Shown: piece after piece, positions 50,771 to 60,557 of the stretch
How the letters are laid out: every line of letters begins with the position of its first letter
Position numbering within the stretch: position 1 is the first letter of the stretch
Origin: an uncultured Roseburia sp.
Lineage (GTDB): Bacteria > Bacillota > Clostridia > Lachnospirales > Lachnospiraceae
Assembly: GCA_945787015.1 (NCBI GenBank)
Contig: CALZGM010000003.1
Location: 1 to 64,000 of the forward strand
Reading direction: 5' to 3'
DNA: 64,000 nucleotides
Notes under the pieces: model-generated
The model's database searches: none
What the model was told of the DNA's origin: nothing
What the model saw: the letters and a program-made list of their open reading frames with translations, nothing else
Position numbers and translations under genes: made by a program

Positions 50771-52999
50771 ATGGCACAGTACGCCAATATCATTGTTGAT
50801 ATTTCACATGAAAAATTAGATAAGACTTTTCAATACAGGGTGCCGGAACGTATGAGGGAGCGCCTTGCATTGGGGATGCAGGTATATATTCCTTTTGGAG
50901 CCAGAAAGGTAAAGGGCTATGTCGTAGAGCTTACCGATGTGCCGGAATACGATGTTACAAAGCTAAAGGATATTATTGGGATTGTAACGGATAGCGTTCC
51001 TATTGAGAGCCACTTAATTGCCTTAGCGGGATGGATGCGCCGCAACTATGGCGGGACGATGAATCAGGCATTAAAGACCGTCCTTCCGATTAAGAAAAAA
51101 ATGGCAGCAGTAGAACACAAGACGGTGCGCCTTTTACTTAGGCCAATAGAAGCGAAAAATCAGCTGGCAGAGTTTGAACGAAACAAACGAAGCACTGCAA
51201 GAGCAAGGCTTTTGGCAGCGCTGATAGAAGAGCAGGAATTAGATTGGGAAATTATTACAAAGAAGCTCAATGTGACAGGAACTGTCATTCGGGCACTGGA
51301 AGAACTTGGAATCGTTGCAATTGATACAGCAAATTCCTATCGCAATCCGGTAGACCATTTGGAAAGCAAAGGGTATCATCTTACACTAAATGAGGCGCAG
51401 CAGGCAGTTGTGGACGCGGTGACAGAGAATTTGGAAAAGAATCTTCCAAAGGCCTATCTGTTAAAGGGTGTTACCGGAAGCGGTAAGACGGAAGTCTATA
51501 TGGAGCTGATTGCAAAAATATTAGCAGAAGGGAAACAGGCAATTGTCCTGATTCCGGAGATTGCATTAACCTATCAGACCGTCATGCGTTTTTATAACCG
51601 CTTTGGCAGTCGTGTGTCGATTCTAAATTCCAGGTTGTCGGCAGGAGAGCGTTTCGACCAGTATGAGCGGGCAAAAAAAGGGGACATTGATATTATGATT
51701 GGTCCAAGGTCGGCATTATTTACGCCATTTCAGAAGCTTGGACTCATTATTATAGATGAAGAGCACGAGAGCAGCTATAAGAGTGAAACCATACCACGGT
51801 ATCACGCAAGGGAAACGGCCATTGAACGGGCGAAGATGTGTGGCGCAAGTGTTGTTTTAGGATCAGCTACTCCTTCTGTGGACAGTTATTACAAAGCAGT
51901 AAATGGTGAATATCAGCTTCTTGAGTTAAAACAGCGTGCATCGAGTGCAGTTCTTCCTACCTGTCATGTGGTGGACTTGCGTGAGGAATTGCGTAGGGGG
52001 AATCGTTCTATTCTAAGCATTCGGTTACAGGAACTGATGGAAGACAGATTAAAAAAGAAACAGCAAATCATGCTTTTCTTAAACCGAAGAGGCGTGTCCG
52101 GTTTTGTTTCTTGCAGAGCCTGCGGTCATGTGATAAAATGTCCGCATTGCGATGTTTCGCTAAGCCAGCATAACAACGGAAAAATGATTTGTCATTATTG
52201 CGGATATGAAGAACCGGAAGCGAAGGTTTGTCCGTCCTGCGGCTCAAAATATATCAGTGGATTTAAAGCAGGAACGCAAAAAATTGAAGCAATTGTAAAA
52301 GAGCGTTTTAAAGAGGCGCGGGTGCTTCGCATGGACTTTGATACCACCCGTAACAAAGATGACTACGAACAGATTTTATCAGCATTTGCCAATCAGGAAG
52401 CGGATATTCTGATTGGAACACAGATGATTGTAAAAGGACACGATTTCCCGAATGTGACACTGGTAGGTGTACTGGCAGCAGACTTATCCCTTTATGTCAG
52501 TGACTACAGAGCTTCCGAGAGAACTTTTCAGCTGCTGACACAGGCGGCCGGACGTGCAGGAAGAGGAAAGGAACACGGTGAGGTCGTGATACAGACATAT
52601 CAGCCGGAGCATTACAGCATTCTTACAGCAAAAGAGCAGAATTACGAAGCCTTTTACGAACAGGAAATTGTCTATCGCAAGATGTTGCGTTATCCGCCAA
52701 GTTGTCATATGCTGGTTGTTTTATGCGCCGGAAAATCAGAAGAGACTGTTGCAGAAACAGCAAAGAAGCTGGCAGGGCTTATAAGAGAACGAGAGCAAAA
52801 GGAAATTTCTTTGCTGGGGCCTGTTGATGCAGCCATCGCAAAGGTAAATGACATCTATAAGAAAGTGATTTATCTGCGTGCAAACAATTATGACAGGCTG
52901 GTGGAAGTAAAGGATTTCGTAGAAGCACAAGTGACAGACAATGCGGCTTATAAAAATATAATGATACAATTTGATTTTGACCCGATGAACGGGTTTTAA
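50771..52999 (+). CDS. priA: primosomal protein N' (replication restart helicase)
   Basis: 742 residues from ATG 50771 (AGAGGTGG upstream). N-terminal DNA-binding domain, then SF2 helicase with Walker A VTGSGKTEVY and DEEH (LIIIDEEHESSYK), the zinc-binding region with CRACGHVIKCPHCD and CHYCGYEEPEAKVCPSCG, and motif VI QAAGRAGRG. It restarts stalled forks. It is the first gene of a long operon through thiN. Confidence 0.96.
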   Translation: MAQYANIIVDISHEKLDKTFQYRVPERMRERLALGMQVYIPFGARKVKGYVVELTDVPEYDVTKLKDIIGIVTDSVPIESHLIALAGWMRRNYGGTMNQALKTVLPIKKKMAAVEHKTVRLLLRPIEAKNQLAEFERNKRSTARARLLAALIEEQELDWEIITKKLNVTGTVIRALEELGIVAIDTANSYRNPVDHLESKGYHLTLNEAQQAVVDAVTENLEKNLPKAYLLKGVTGSGKTEVYMELIAKILAEGKQAIVLIPEIALTYQTVMRFYNRFGSRVSILNSRLSAGERFDQYERAKKGDIDIMIGPRSALFTPFQKLGLIIIDEEHESSYKSETIPRYHARETAIERAKMCGASVVLGSATPSVDSYYKAVNGEYQLLELKQRASSAVLPTCHVVDLREELRRGNRSILSIRLQELMEDRLKKKQQIMLFLNRRGVSGFVSCRACGHVIKCPHCDVSLSQHNNGKMICHYCGYEEPEAKVCPSCGSKYISGFKAGTQKIEAIVKERFKEARVLRMDFDTTRNKDDYEQILSAFANQEADILIGTQMIVKGHDFPNVTLVGVLAADLSLYVSDYRASERTFQLLTQAAGRAGRGKEHGEVVIQTYQPEHYSILTAKEQNYEAFYEQEIVYRKMLRYPPSCHMLVVLCAGKSEETVAETAKKLAGLIREREQKEISLLGPVDAAIAKVNDIYKKVIYLRANNYDRLVEVKDFVEAQVTDNAAYKNIMIQFDFDPMNGF

Positions 53000-53015
53000 C
53001 AGAAAGGAATAAAAA

Positions 53016-53492
53016 ATGGCACTTAGAACAATTCGTTTGCAGGGAGATCCTGTATTAGAGAAAAAATGTAAAGAAGTAAAAGAAATCACGCCAAAAATCG
53101 AAGAATTAATTGATGATATGTTAGAAACGATGTATGAGGCAAATGGGGTAGGACTTGCAGCACCTCAGGTCGGAGTATTAAAAAGACTGGTTGTGATTGA
53201 TATCGGAGAGGGACCGGTGATTATGATTAACCCGGAGATTTTAGAGACCTCCGGCGAGCAGACAGGAGATGAGGGCTGTCTTAGCCTTCCGGGAAAAGCG
53301 GGATGTGTTACCCGTCCGAACTATGTAAAAGCCCGTGCTTTTGATGAAAATATGGAAGAATATATCATCGAAGGGGAAGAATTGATGGCAAGGGCAATCT
53401 GTCACGAGCTAGATCATTTAGATGGACATATGTACACAGAAAAGGTAGAAGGTCAGATTCATGATGTGACCTATGAAGAGGAAGATGAATAG
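53016..53492 (+). CDS. def: peptide deformylase
   Basis: 158 residues. Three family motifs: GVGLAAPQVG, EGCLSLPG (metal-binding Cys), and CHELDHLDG (HExxH). It removes the formyl group from nascent proteins, working with Fmt, whose gene starts directly after the def stop. Confidence 0.97.
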   Translation: MALRTIRLQGDPVLEKKCKEVKEITPKIEELIDDMLETMYEANGVGLAAPQVGVLKRLVVIDIGEGPVIMINPEILETSGEQTGDEGCLSLPGKAGCVTRPNYVKARAFDENMEEYIIEGEELMARAICHELDHLDGHMYTEKVEGQIHDVTYEEEDE

Positions 53493-54428
53493 ATGAAAGT
53501 TGTTTTTATGGGAACGCCGGATATTGCAGTTCCGGCATTGGAAAAAATAATAGAAGCAGGACATGAGGTAGTTCTGGTGGTATCGCAGCCGGATAAACCG
53601 GTTGGCAGAAGTAAAGCATTAAAGCCTACTCCGGTAAAGGAATGTGCTCTCTCTCACGGAATTGAAGTATATCAGCCGGAACGGATTCGTACAGAGGAGA
53701 GCATTGCATATCTGAAAAAATTTGAGGCAGATGTTTTTGTTGTAGAGGCATTTGGACAGATTGTTTCACAGGCAGTTTTAGATCTTCCAAAATACTGCTG
53801 CGTCAATATTCACACGTCGCTTTTACCGAAATATCGAGGAGCAGCTCCGATTCAGTGGGCTGTCTTAAATGGCGACTTGGTAACCGGCGTGACAACCATG
53901 CGTATGGATGCCGGAATTGATACGGGTGATATCATGATGCGGCAGGAGGTTATTGTGAATGAAGGCGAAACCAGTGGCTCCTTATATGACCGCCTGGCGA
54001 TAGAAGGTGCAAAACTTATCGTAAAGACATTGTCTGCTTTGGAAGATGGAACTGTGGTTTATACACCACAGGATGAGTCTAAAGCAACCCATACTTCTAA
54101 AATTACAAAAGAAATGGGCAGCATCGACTGGAACAAGAGCGCAGAAGAAATCGAACGCCTGATTCGGGGAATGAATCCATGGCCGAGTGCATACACCAAG
54201 CTGGATGATAAAAACGTAAAGATTTGGAAGGCAAAGGCATTATCACAAGATGCTGCGGCAAATCCGGGAACGATTACGGAAATTACAAAAGATGGTATTT
54301 ATGTACAGACGGGAGAAGGAACCCTTGCAGTCTTGGAATTGCAGATGGAAGGGAAAAAACGTATGACAACAGATGCTTTTTTACGAGGCTATGAGGTAAA
54401 GACAGGGACTGTTTTAAGACGTGGTTAA
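53493..54428 (+). CDS. fmt: methionyl-tRNA formyltransferase
   Basis: 311 residues. Formyl-THF domain (1-200) with KVVFMGTPDIAVPALEKI, the NIHTSLLPKYRGAAPIQWA catalytic loop (Asn-His) and DTGDIM. The C-terminal tRNA-binding domain starts at about 205. It formylates initiator Met-tRNA. The start follows the def stop directly, with a GAAGAGG site in def. Confidence 0.97.
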   Translation: MKVVFMGTPDIAVPALEKIIEAGHEVVLVVSQPDKPVGRSKALKPTPVKECALSHGIEVYQPERIRTEESIAYLKKFEADVFVVEAFGQIVSQAVLDLPKYCCVNIHTSLLPKYRGAAPIQWAVLNGDLVTGVTTMRMDAGIDTGDIMMRQEVIVNEGETSGSLYDRLAIEGAKLIVKTLSALEDGTVVYTPQDESKATHTSKITKEMGSIDWNKSAEEIERLIRGMNPWPSAYTKLDDKNVKIWKAKALSQDAAANPGTITEITKDGIYVQTGEGTLAVLELQMEGKKRMTTDAFLRGYEVKTGTVLRRG

Positions 54429-54454
54429 AGCAAAATTGGAAGGAGACGATAGAT

Positions 54455-55156
54455 ATGTATTTTTATGGTCTTGACTGGACTTATTTTTTGGTAATTATTG
54501 GTGCGATAATCTGTATGATTGCTTCTGCGAGAGTAAACAGCACTTTTAAGAAGTATTCGAAATATCGCAGCATGACGGGAATGACGGGAGCACAGGCAGC
54601 AGCGCGTATTTTAAATTACGCAGGTATCTATGATGTGACGATTCAGCATGTTTCAGGAAATCTGACGGATCATTATAATCCAAAACAGAAAACGTTGAAC
54701 TTGTCTGATTCTGTATACAATTCCACCTCGGTTGCAGCAATCGGTGTGGCTGCCCATGAGTGCGGACATGCCATTCAGCATCAGCAGGAATATGCACCGC
54801 TTAACATTCGCTCTGCAATTGTTCCTGTGGCAAATATTGGTTCACAGCTGGCATGGCCATTGATTTTAATTGGGCTGTTTATCAGCAGCAACACAGGTGA
54901 TTTATTCATCAATCTTGGAATTATTGCATTTTCTTTTGCAGTTATTTTTCAGTTAGTGACCTTACCGGTGGAATTTAATGCCTCAGGGAGAGCCCTTCGG
55001 ATTTTAGGAGATACGGGTATTTTGGCAGAAAGCGAGCTGCCTTATACTAAAAAGGTGTTAAGTGCAGCTGCCTTAACTTATGTGGCAAGCGCAGCAGCTG
55101 CAATTTTGCAGTTGTTACGTTTGATTTTATTAACGAATAGAAGAAGAAACGACTAA
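54455..55156 (+). CDS. YugP-family zinc metallopeptidase
   Basis: 233 residues. The N-terminal membrane helix (LDWTYFLVIIGAIICMIASA) is followed by a zinc-peptidase site AAHECGHAIQH (HExxH) and two or more C-terminal membrane helices. The pattern ITGAQAA-like TGAQAAARILNYAG and HYNPKQKTLNLSDSVY is diagnostic of the Zn_peptidase_2 family. Membrane-bound protease of unknown substrate. In an operon after fmt; gap 26 bases. Confidence 0.9.
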   Translation: MYFYGLDWTYFLVIIGAIICMIASARVNSTFKKYSKYRSMTGMTGAQAAARILNYAGIYDVTIQHVSGNLTDHYNPKQKTLNLSDSVYNSTSVAAIGVAAHECGHAIQHQQEYAPLNIRSAIVPVANIGSQLAWPLILIGLFISSNTGDLFINLGIIAFSFAVIFQLVTLPVEFNASGRALRILGDTGILAESELPYTKKVLSAAALTYVASAAAAILQLLRLILLTNRRRND

Positions 55157-55168
55157 TTAGGAGAATTT

Positions 55169-56485
55169 ATGGTAAATACAAGAGAACTGATTCTCGGAAT
55201 TCTATTAGAGGTAATGGAAGAGGGAAACTACAGCCATCTGGTGATTCGCAGTGTACTGGATAAGTACCAGTACTTAGAAAAACAGGAGCGCGCCTTTATT
55301 ACCCGTGTAGCGGAAGGAACGATTCAGACCGCAATCGAACTGGATTATGTGATTAATCAGTATTCTAAGATAAAAGTAAAAAAGATGAAGCCGGTTATCC
55401 GTAACCTCTTACGTATGAGTGTTTACCAAATCAAATACATGGATGCGGTTCCGGATTCAGCGGTATGTAATGAGGCTGTAAAGCTGGCTAAAAAGAAAGG
55501 ATTTTCTTCCTTAAGCGGCTTTGTAAACGGAGTGTTGCGCAATATCAGCCGAAATCCACAAACACAGCTGCCGGATATGGAACATTTTCCGGTGGAGTAT
55601 TATTCCATCAAATACTCCATGCCGGAGTGGATTGTGGAGCAGTGGCTTAGCGATTATGGTATTCCTGTATTAAAGGAGACGTTAGAAGCCTTTTCCAAAG
55701 AGGCACCGATTACCGTCCGTACGAATTTAGAAAAAATCACGCCGGATGCATTGGAGGAACGCTTCCATGCGGAAAGAGTAAAAGCAGAAAAAATTCAGGT
55801 GGCAGAGTGCCCGAGCCTTGATTACGCGTTTGCTATCTCAGGTTTTGATTATTTAAATGCATTGCCAAGTTTTACAGAAGGTCTTTTTTATGTGCAGGAT
55901 ATCAGCTCTATGATGGTGGCAGAGTATGCCGCGCCAAAAGAGGGGGACTATATTATTGATGTTTGTGCCGCTCCGGGTGGAAAAAGTACGCATTTAGCAG
56001 AAAAGTTACATGGAAGCGGTATGGTAGAAGCCAGAGACCTGACAGAATATAAAGTAGGTTTGATTGAAGAAAACAGGAAGAGGCATGCCTGCACAAATAT
56101 GAAAGCCGTTTTGATGGATGCAACGGTATTTGATGAAGCGTCTTCCGGGAAGGCAGATATTGTCATTGCAGATTTGCCATGTTCCGGACTTGGTGTTTTG
56201 CGTAAGAAAACAGATATTAAGTATAAAATGACGCCGGAGAAAGCAGCTTCTTTGGCGGATTTACAAAAAAACATGCTGGATACGGTATGTGGTTATGTAA
56301 AGGAGCATGGAACACTTATTTATTCCACCTGTACCATAAACCGTAAGGAAAATGAAGAAAATGCAGCGTGGTTTTTAAACAGACATAAAGAATTTAAACT
56401 GGAAGAAATGAAACAGATTTTTCCAAAGCAGGATTTAGGTGATGGATTTTTCATTGCTAAATTTATCAAAAGTGGAGAACAATAA
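55169..56485 (+). CDS. rsmB: 16S rRNA m5C967 methyltransferase
   Basis: 438 residues. An N-terminal NusB-like domain (1-140) precedes a Rossmann methyltransferase: DVCAAPGGKSTHLAEKL, VIADLPCSGLGVLRKK (motif IV with a TC-type Cys in PCSG) and LIYSTCTINRKENE (motif VI catalytic Cys). It methylates C967 of 16S rRNA. Usual place between yugP and rlmN. Confidence 0.95.
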   Translation: MVNTRELILGILLEVMEEGNYSHLVIRSVLDKYQYLEKQERAFITRVAEGTIQTAIELDYVINQYSKIKVKKMKPVIRNLLRMSVYQIKYMDAVPDSAVCNEAVKLAKKKGFSSLSGFVNGVLRNISRNPQTQLPDMEHFPVEYYSIKYSMPEWIVEQWLSDYGIPVLKETLEAFSKEAPITVRTNLEKITPDALEERFHAERVKAEKIQVAECPSLDYAFAISGFDYLNALPSFTEGLFYVQDISSMMVAEYAAPKEGDYIIDVCAAPGGKSTHLAEKLHGSGMVEARDLTEYKVGLIEENRKRHACTNMKAVLMDATVFDEASSGKADIVIADLPCSGLGVLRKKTDIKYKMTPEKAASLADLQKNMLDTVCGYVKEHGTLIYSTCTINRKENEENAAWFLNRHKEFKLEEMKQIFPKQDLGDGFFIAKFIKSGEQ

Positions 56486-56487
56486 TT

Positions 56488-57537
56488 ATGAAAGCGGATA
56501 TCAAATCCCTTGATTTAAGAGAACTGACTGCCTTTGTGGAAATACTGGGAGAGAAGCCATTTCGCGCGAAACAGATTTACCAGTGGCTGCATGTAAAACA
56601 GGTTTCATCTTTTGAAGAGATGACGAACATTTCCAAGGCGTTTGTTGAAAAACTAAAGGAAGAAGCAGAATTGGTTACATTAAGCATGGAAGAGGTGCAG
56701 GAATCCAAAATTGACGGAACCAGAAAGTATCTGTTTGGATTAGAGGACGGCAACGTAATAGAGAGTGTTCTGATGCGTTATAAGCATGGAAATTCTGTGT
56801 GTATTTCTTCGCAGGTGGGATGCCGGATGGGCTGCAGATTTTGCGCATCCACTTTGGATGGACTGGTTCGGAATTTAAGACCATCGGAAATGCTTGACCA
56901 GATTTACCAGATTGGAAAGGATATTGGGGAACGTATTTCAAATGTAGTGGTGATGGGAACCGGAGAACCAATGGATAATTTTGAAAATCTGTTAAAGTTT
57001 ATTGAACTATTGACAGATGAAAATGGTTTAAATATCAGTCAGAGAAACCTTACGGTTTCAACCTGCGGAATTGTTCCGAGAATGAAAGAACTTGCAGAAA
57101 AAAAACTGCAGATAACTCTGGCGTTATCTCTACATGCTTCAACACAGGAAAAACGCTTACAGCTGATGCCGGTTGCAAACAAATATGAAATTCATGAAGT
57201 AATTGATGCATGCAGATACTATTTTGAAAAAACAGGAAGACGTGTGACTTTTGAGTATAGTCTGGTGGGCGGTGTAAACGATACGGATACAGATGTGAAA
57301 AATCTTTGCGCTTTAATAGAGGGCTTAAATTGTCATGTAAATCTGATTCCGGTTAATCCAATCAAAGAAAGAACGTTCGTTTCACCGGATAGCAGTGTCA
57401 CACTTGCGTTTAAAAATAAACTTGAAAAAAACGGAATAAATGTTACTATTAGAAGAGAAATGGGCCGCGATATTGACGGGGCCTGTGGACAACTGCGAAA
57501 GCGGTATATGGGGCAGCAAAAGGGGAGGTTAGCATGA
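56488..57537 (+). CDS. rlmN: dual-specificity 23S rRNA/tRNA m2A methyltransferase
   Basis: 349 residues, radical SAM. The [4Fe-4S] motif CxxxCxxC is CRMGCRFCAS; MGTGEPMDN, STCGIVPRM and a C-terminal Cys region (GACGQLRKRY) with the second catalytic Cys are seen. It methylates A2503 in 23S rRNA and A37 in some tRNAs. It overlaps the phosphatase gene by 4 bases. Confidence 0.97.
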   Translation: MKADIKSLDLRELTAFVEILGEKPFRAKQIYQWLHVKQVSSFEEMTNISKAFVEKLKEEAELVTLSMEEVQESKIDGTRKYLFGLEDGNVIESVLMRYKHGNSVCISSQVGCRMGCRFCASTLDGLVRNLRPSEMLDQIYQIGKDIGERISNVVVMGTGEPMDNFENLLKFIELLTDENGLNISQRNLTVSTCGIVPRMKELAEKKLQITLALSLHASTQEKRLQLMPVANKYEIHEVIDACRYYFEKTGRRVTFEYSLVGGVNDTDTDVKNLCALIEGLNCHVNLIPVNPIKERTFVSPDSSVTLAFKNKLEKNGINVTIRREMGRDIDGACGQLRKRYMGQQKGRLA

Positions 57538-58262
57538 AGACGTTTTCTATGACGGATGTCGGAAGAGCACGCGATATGAATCAGGATTACCTGTTCACGT
57601 CAGAAACGGCAGTTGGAAGGCTTCCAAATTTATTCCTTGTAGCAGATGGCATGGGAGGCCATAAGGCAGGAGAATATGCGTCAAAAGCAGCAGTAGAGAC
57701 GATTGTACAATCGATTACAAAAGCTAAGACCGGGCAGCCTGTATCTTTATTGAAAAAGGCAATTACAGAAGCAAACCAAAGACTGTTGAAAGAAGCAATA
57801 ATTGACATAGAGAAAGAAGGAATGGGCACCACAATTGTAGCAGCAACTATTATTGGAAGCAAACTGGTAGCTGCAAATGTTGGGGACAGCCGTCTGTATC
57901 TAATTAATGGTCAGAATATTACACAGATAACAAGAGATCATTCTTATGTAGAGGAATTGATTCGAAGTGGCAGATTAAAAAAAGCAGATGCGAAGAATCA
58001 TCCGTATAAAAACAAGATAACAAGAGCAGTCGGAGTATTTCAGACGTTGGATATCGATTTTTTTGAGGTAGAATTGGAAGAATCGGATATTATTTTAATG
58101 TGTACGGATGGACTAACAAATATGGTAGAAGATGAGGATGTCAGGAGAATTGTTTTAGGTCAGCGGGATATTGTTGAAAAAACAGCAACATTGGTAAACG
58201 AAGCAAATAAGAATGGCGGAAAAGATAATATTACCGTATTGTTAATAGAACCATTTGTTTAA
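57534..58262 (+). CDS. prpC: PP2C-type Ser/Thr phosphatase (PrpC/Stp)
   Basis: 242 residues. Metal-binding motifs: GRARDMNQDYLF, LVADGMGGHKAGEYAS, GDSRLYLING, CTDGLTNMV and NGGKDNITVL. It reverses phosphorylation by the kinase encoded next, the usual pairing in Firmicutes. Confidence 0.96.
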   Translation: MKTFSMTDVGRARDMNQDYLFTSETAVGRLPNLFLVADGMGGHKAGEYASKAAVETIVQSITKAKTGQPVSLLKKAITEANQRLLKEAIIDIEKEGMGTTIVAATIIGSKLVAANVGDSRLYLINGQNITQITRDHSYVEELIRSGRLKKADAKNHPYKNKITRAVGVFQTLDIDFFEVELEESDIILMCTDGLTNMVEDEDVRRIVLGQRDIVEKTATLVNEANKNGGKDNITVLLIEPFV

Positions 58263-58274
58263 TTGGAGGTTAAA

Positions 58275-60542
58275 ATGATAACACAGGGCATGATTATTGC
58301 AGATAGATATGAAATAATTGGAAAAATCGGCGCTGGCGGAATGTCAGATGTATATAAGGCAAAAGATACTACACTGGGCAGATATGTGGCAATTAAAGTA
58401 TTAAAGTCTGAATTTTCAGAGGACATGAATTTTGTAACAAAATTCAGAACGGAAGCATCTTCTGCAGCAGGTTTGGAGCATCCGAATATTGTAAATATTT
58501 ATGATGTCGGAAGTGAAAATGAAATTCATTATATTGTAATGGAATACGTTGAGGGTATTACCTTAAAGACTTATATTGAGAAAAAAGGCCAGTTGAGCTT
58601 TAAAGAAGCAGTCAGCATTGCCATTCAGGTCGGCCGCGGCATTGAAGCTGCACATAACAAAGGAATCATTCATCGTGATATTAAGCCACAGAATATTATT
58701 ATCTCAACAGAGGGAAAAGTAAAGGTAACAGATTTCGGTATTGCAAAAGCTGCTACCTCTAATACAATTAGTTCAGATGTGATGGGCTCTGTACATTATA
58801 CTTCTCCGGAGCAGGCAAGAAATGGCTATGTGGATGGCAAGAGTGATATTTATTCCCTTGGTATTGTCATGTATGAAATGGTAACCGGGCGTGTGCCATT
58901 TAATGGAGATACAACAGTGGCGGTTGCAATCCAACATTTACAGGAAGAGATGGAGTCTCCGAAAACGTATGCGCCTGATCTTCCAATCAGCATGGAAAAA
59001 ATCATTTTAAAATGTACACAGAAAAATCCGGATCGCCGCTATGAATCTATTACGGCTTTATTATCTGATTTGCGCAAGGCATTGATTAATCCAACGGAAG
59101 ATTTTGTTGTAATTGCGCCAATTCCACAGGATAAAACACGTGTAATCGGCATGGATGAAGTAAATAAGATTAAGCAGAAAACAGGAAATATTTATGTAGA
59201 TGAGGCTGCTTTAGTAGAAAGCGCCATGAGAGAAGAGAATGCGGAAGAACCGGATGACGCAGAGGAAAGTGATGATTACGATGAGGAAGAGGATATCGAC
59301 CCAACGATGGATAAAGCCATTACCATTTTAGGTATTGGAGCGGGTGTAGTAATCGTAATTTTAATTATTGTAATTTTAGTTAATTTCCTTGGAGGGTTTG
59401 GTTCTAAGAATAAGAATCAGAATACACAGCAGAATACCGCTACAACTGTTACAGAAACACAGAAGACAACAGAAGGCGATATTGAAGTGATTGATTTAAG
59501 CGGTCTTACATTTGAAGATGCAAAAGAAATATTAAATGCAGCAGGTCTTGGCATCAAACGTGCGGGAACAATTGCATCTGACGAATATGAAGAAGGGGAA
59601 ATCGTAAGTCAGTCACCGGAAGCAGGCAGTTTTGTAGATGCTAAGACAACCATAGAGGTTGTCATCAGCAGCGGTCCGGCTATGATTGAAATTCCAAGCG
59701 TGAAGGGTCTTGATGAAACTACGGCATATAATAAACTGGTAAATGCCGGATTTAAACCGGTAAAAGAGCTGGAGTATAGTGAGTCTGTAGAAATCGGTTA
59801 TGTCATTTCACAGTCACCGGCCGGTTCTTCCTTAGGAAATGAAGGAGATCTTGTTACGATTGTTGTCAGCCAGGGACCGAAGCTTGTAAAAGTTCCTAAT
59901 GTGGTGAATATGACACAGGAAAATGCTACAAGTACTTTAACCGAAGCAGGACTTAAGATTGGAGAAGTGACAACTGATTACAGTGATAAGGTTGAAAAGG
60001 GAAATGTCATCAGTCAGAGTGTGAGTGCTGATACACAGGTTGCAAAGGGTTCTACGATAAATCTTGTGGTAAGCCTTGGAAAGAAGCAGGTGGAAGTGCC
60101 AAATGTAGAAGGTCAGGCGCGTAGCAGTGCGGAAGAGGCGTTAAAAAATTTAGGACTGAATGTAACAGTAAAAGAGGCTTATAGTGATACAGTAGCAGCA
60201 GGGACTGTCATTAGCCAGAACGTTCAAAGCGGAAGTAAGGTTGAGAGTGGCTCTACGATTGAGATTGTGGTTAGTCTTGGAAAGGAACAGATTACAGTTC
60301 CAAATGTCGTAAGTTATACAAAAGACAGAGCAATTCAGGAATTGAATGGGCTGAATATTACTGTGAAAGAGATAAACAGTGATGAAGCAGTCGGAATAGT
60401 AATTGCCCAGAGCGTAATTGGAGGCACAAAGGTTGATAAAGGAACAACAATTGAGATTACAGTTAGTCTCGGACCAGCACCAAGCTCTGAAACTTCCGGC
60501 GACAGTACAACTGGTGGCGCAAGCGATGTAACAACCCCATAA
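58275..60542 (+). CDS. prkC: Ser/Thr protein kinase with five PASTA domains (PrkC/PknB type)
   Basis: 755 residues from ATG 58275 (GGAGG upstream; a TTG at 58263 lies on that site). The kinase domain (about 8-270) has the glycine loop GKIGAGGMSDVY, IIHRDIKPQN, DFGIAKA, and SPEQARNGYVDGKSD. An acidic linker (about 310-340) precedes one membrane helix at about 350-372. Five extracellular PASTA repeats (about 405-735) follow, ending in a Ser/Thr tail. It senses muropeptides or lipid II at division and growth sites. Confidence 0.96.
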   Translation: MITQGMIIADRYEIIGKIGAGGMSDVYKAKDTTLGRYVAIKVLKSEFSEDMNFVTKFRTEASSAAGLEHPNIVNIYDVGSENEIHYIVMEYVEGITLKTYIEKKGQLSFKEAVSIAIQVGRGIEAAHNKGIIHRDIKPQNIIISTEGKVKVTDFGIAKAATSNTISSDVMGSVHYTSPEQARNGYVDGKSDIYSLGIVMYEMVTGRVPFNGDTTVAVAIQHLQEEMESPKTYAPDLPISMEKIILKCTQKNPDRRYESITALLSDLRKALINPTEDFVVIAPIPQDKTRVIGMDEVNKIKQKTGNIYVDEAALVESAMREENAEEPDDAEESDDYDEEEDIDPTMDKAITILGIGAGVVIVILIIVILVNFLGGFGSKNKNQNTQQNTATTVTETQKTTEGDIEVIDLSGLTFEDAKEILNAAGLGIKRAGTIASDEYEEGEIVSQSPEAGSFVDAKTTIEVVISSGPAMIEIPSVKGLDETTAYNKLVNAGFKPVKELEYSESVEIGYVISQSPAGSSLGNEGDLVTIVVSQGPKLVKVPNVVNMTQENATSTLTEAGLKIGEVTTDYSDKVEKGNVISQSVSADTQVAKGSTINLVVSLGKKQVEVPNVEGQARSSAEEALKNLGLNVTVKEAYSDTVAAGTVISQNVQSGSKVESGSTIEIVVSLGKEQITVPNVVSYTKDRAIQELNGLNITVKEINSDEAVGIVIAQSVIGGTKVDKGTTIEITVSLGPAPSSETSGDSTTGGASDVTTP

Positions 60543-60557
60543 CAGTACAGGTGAAGA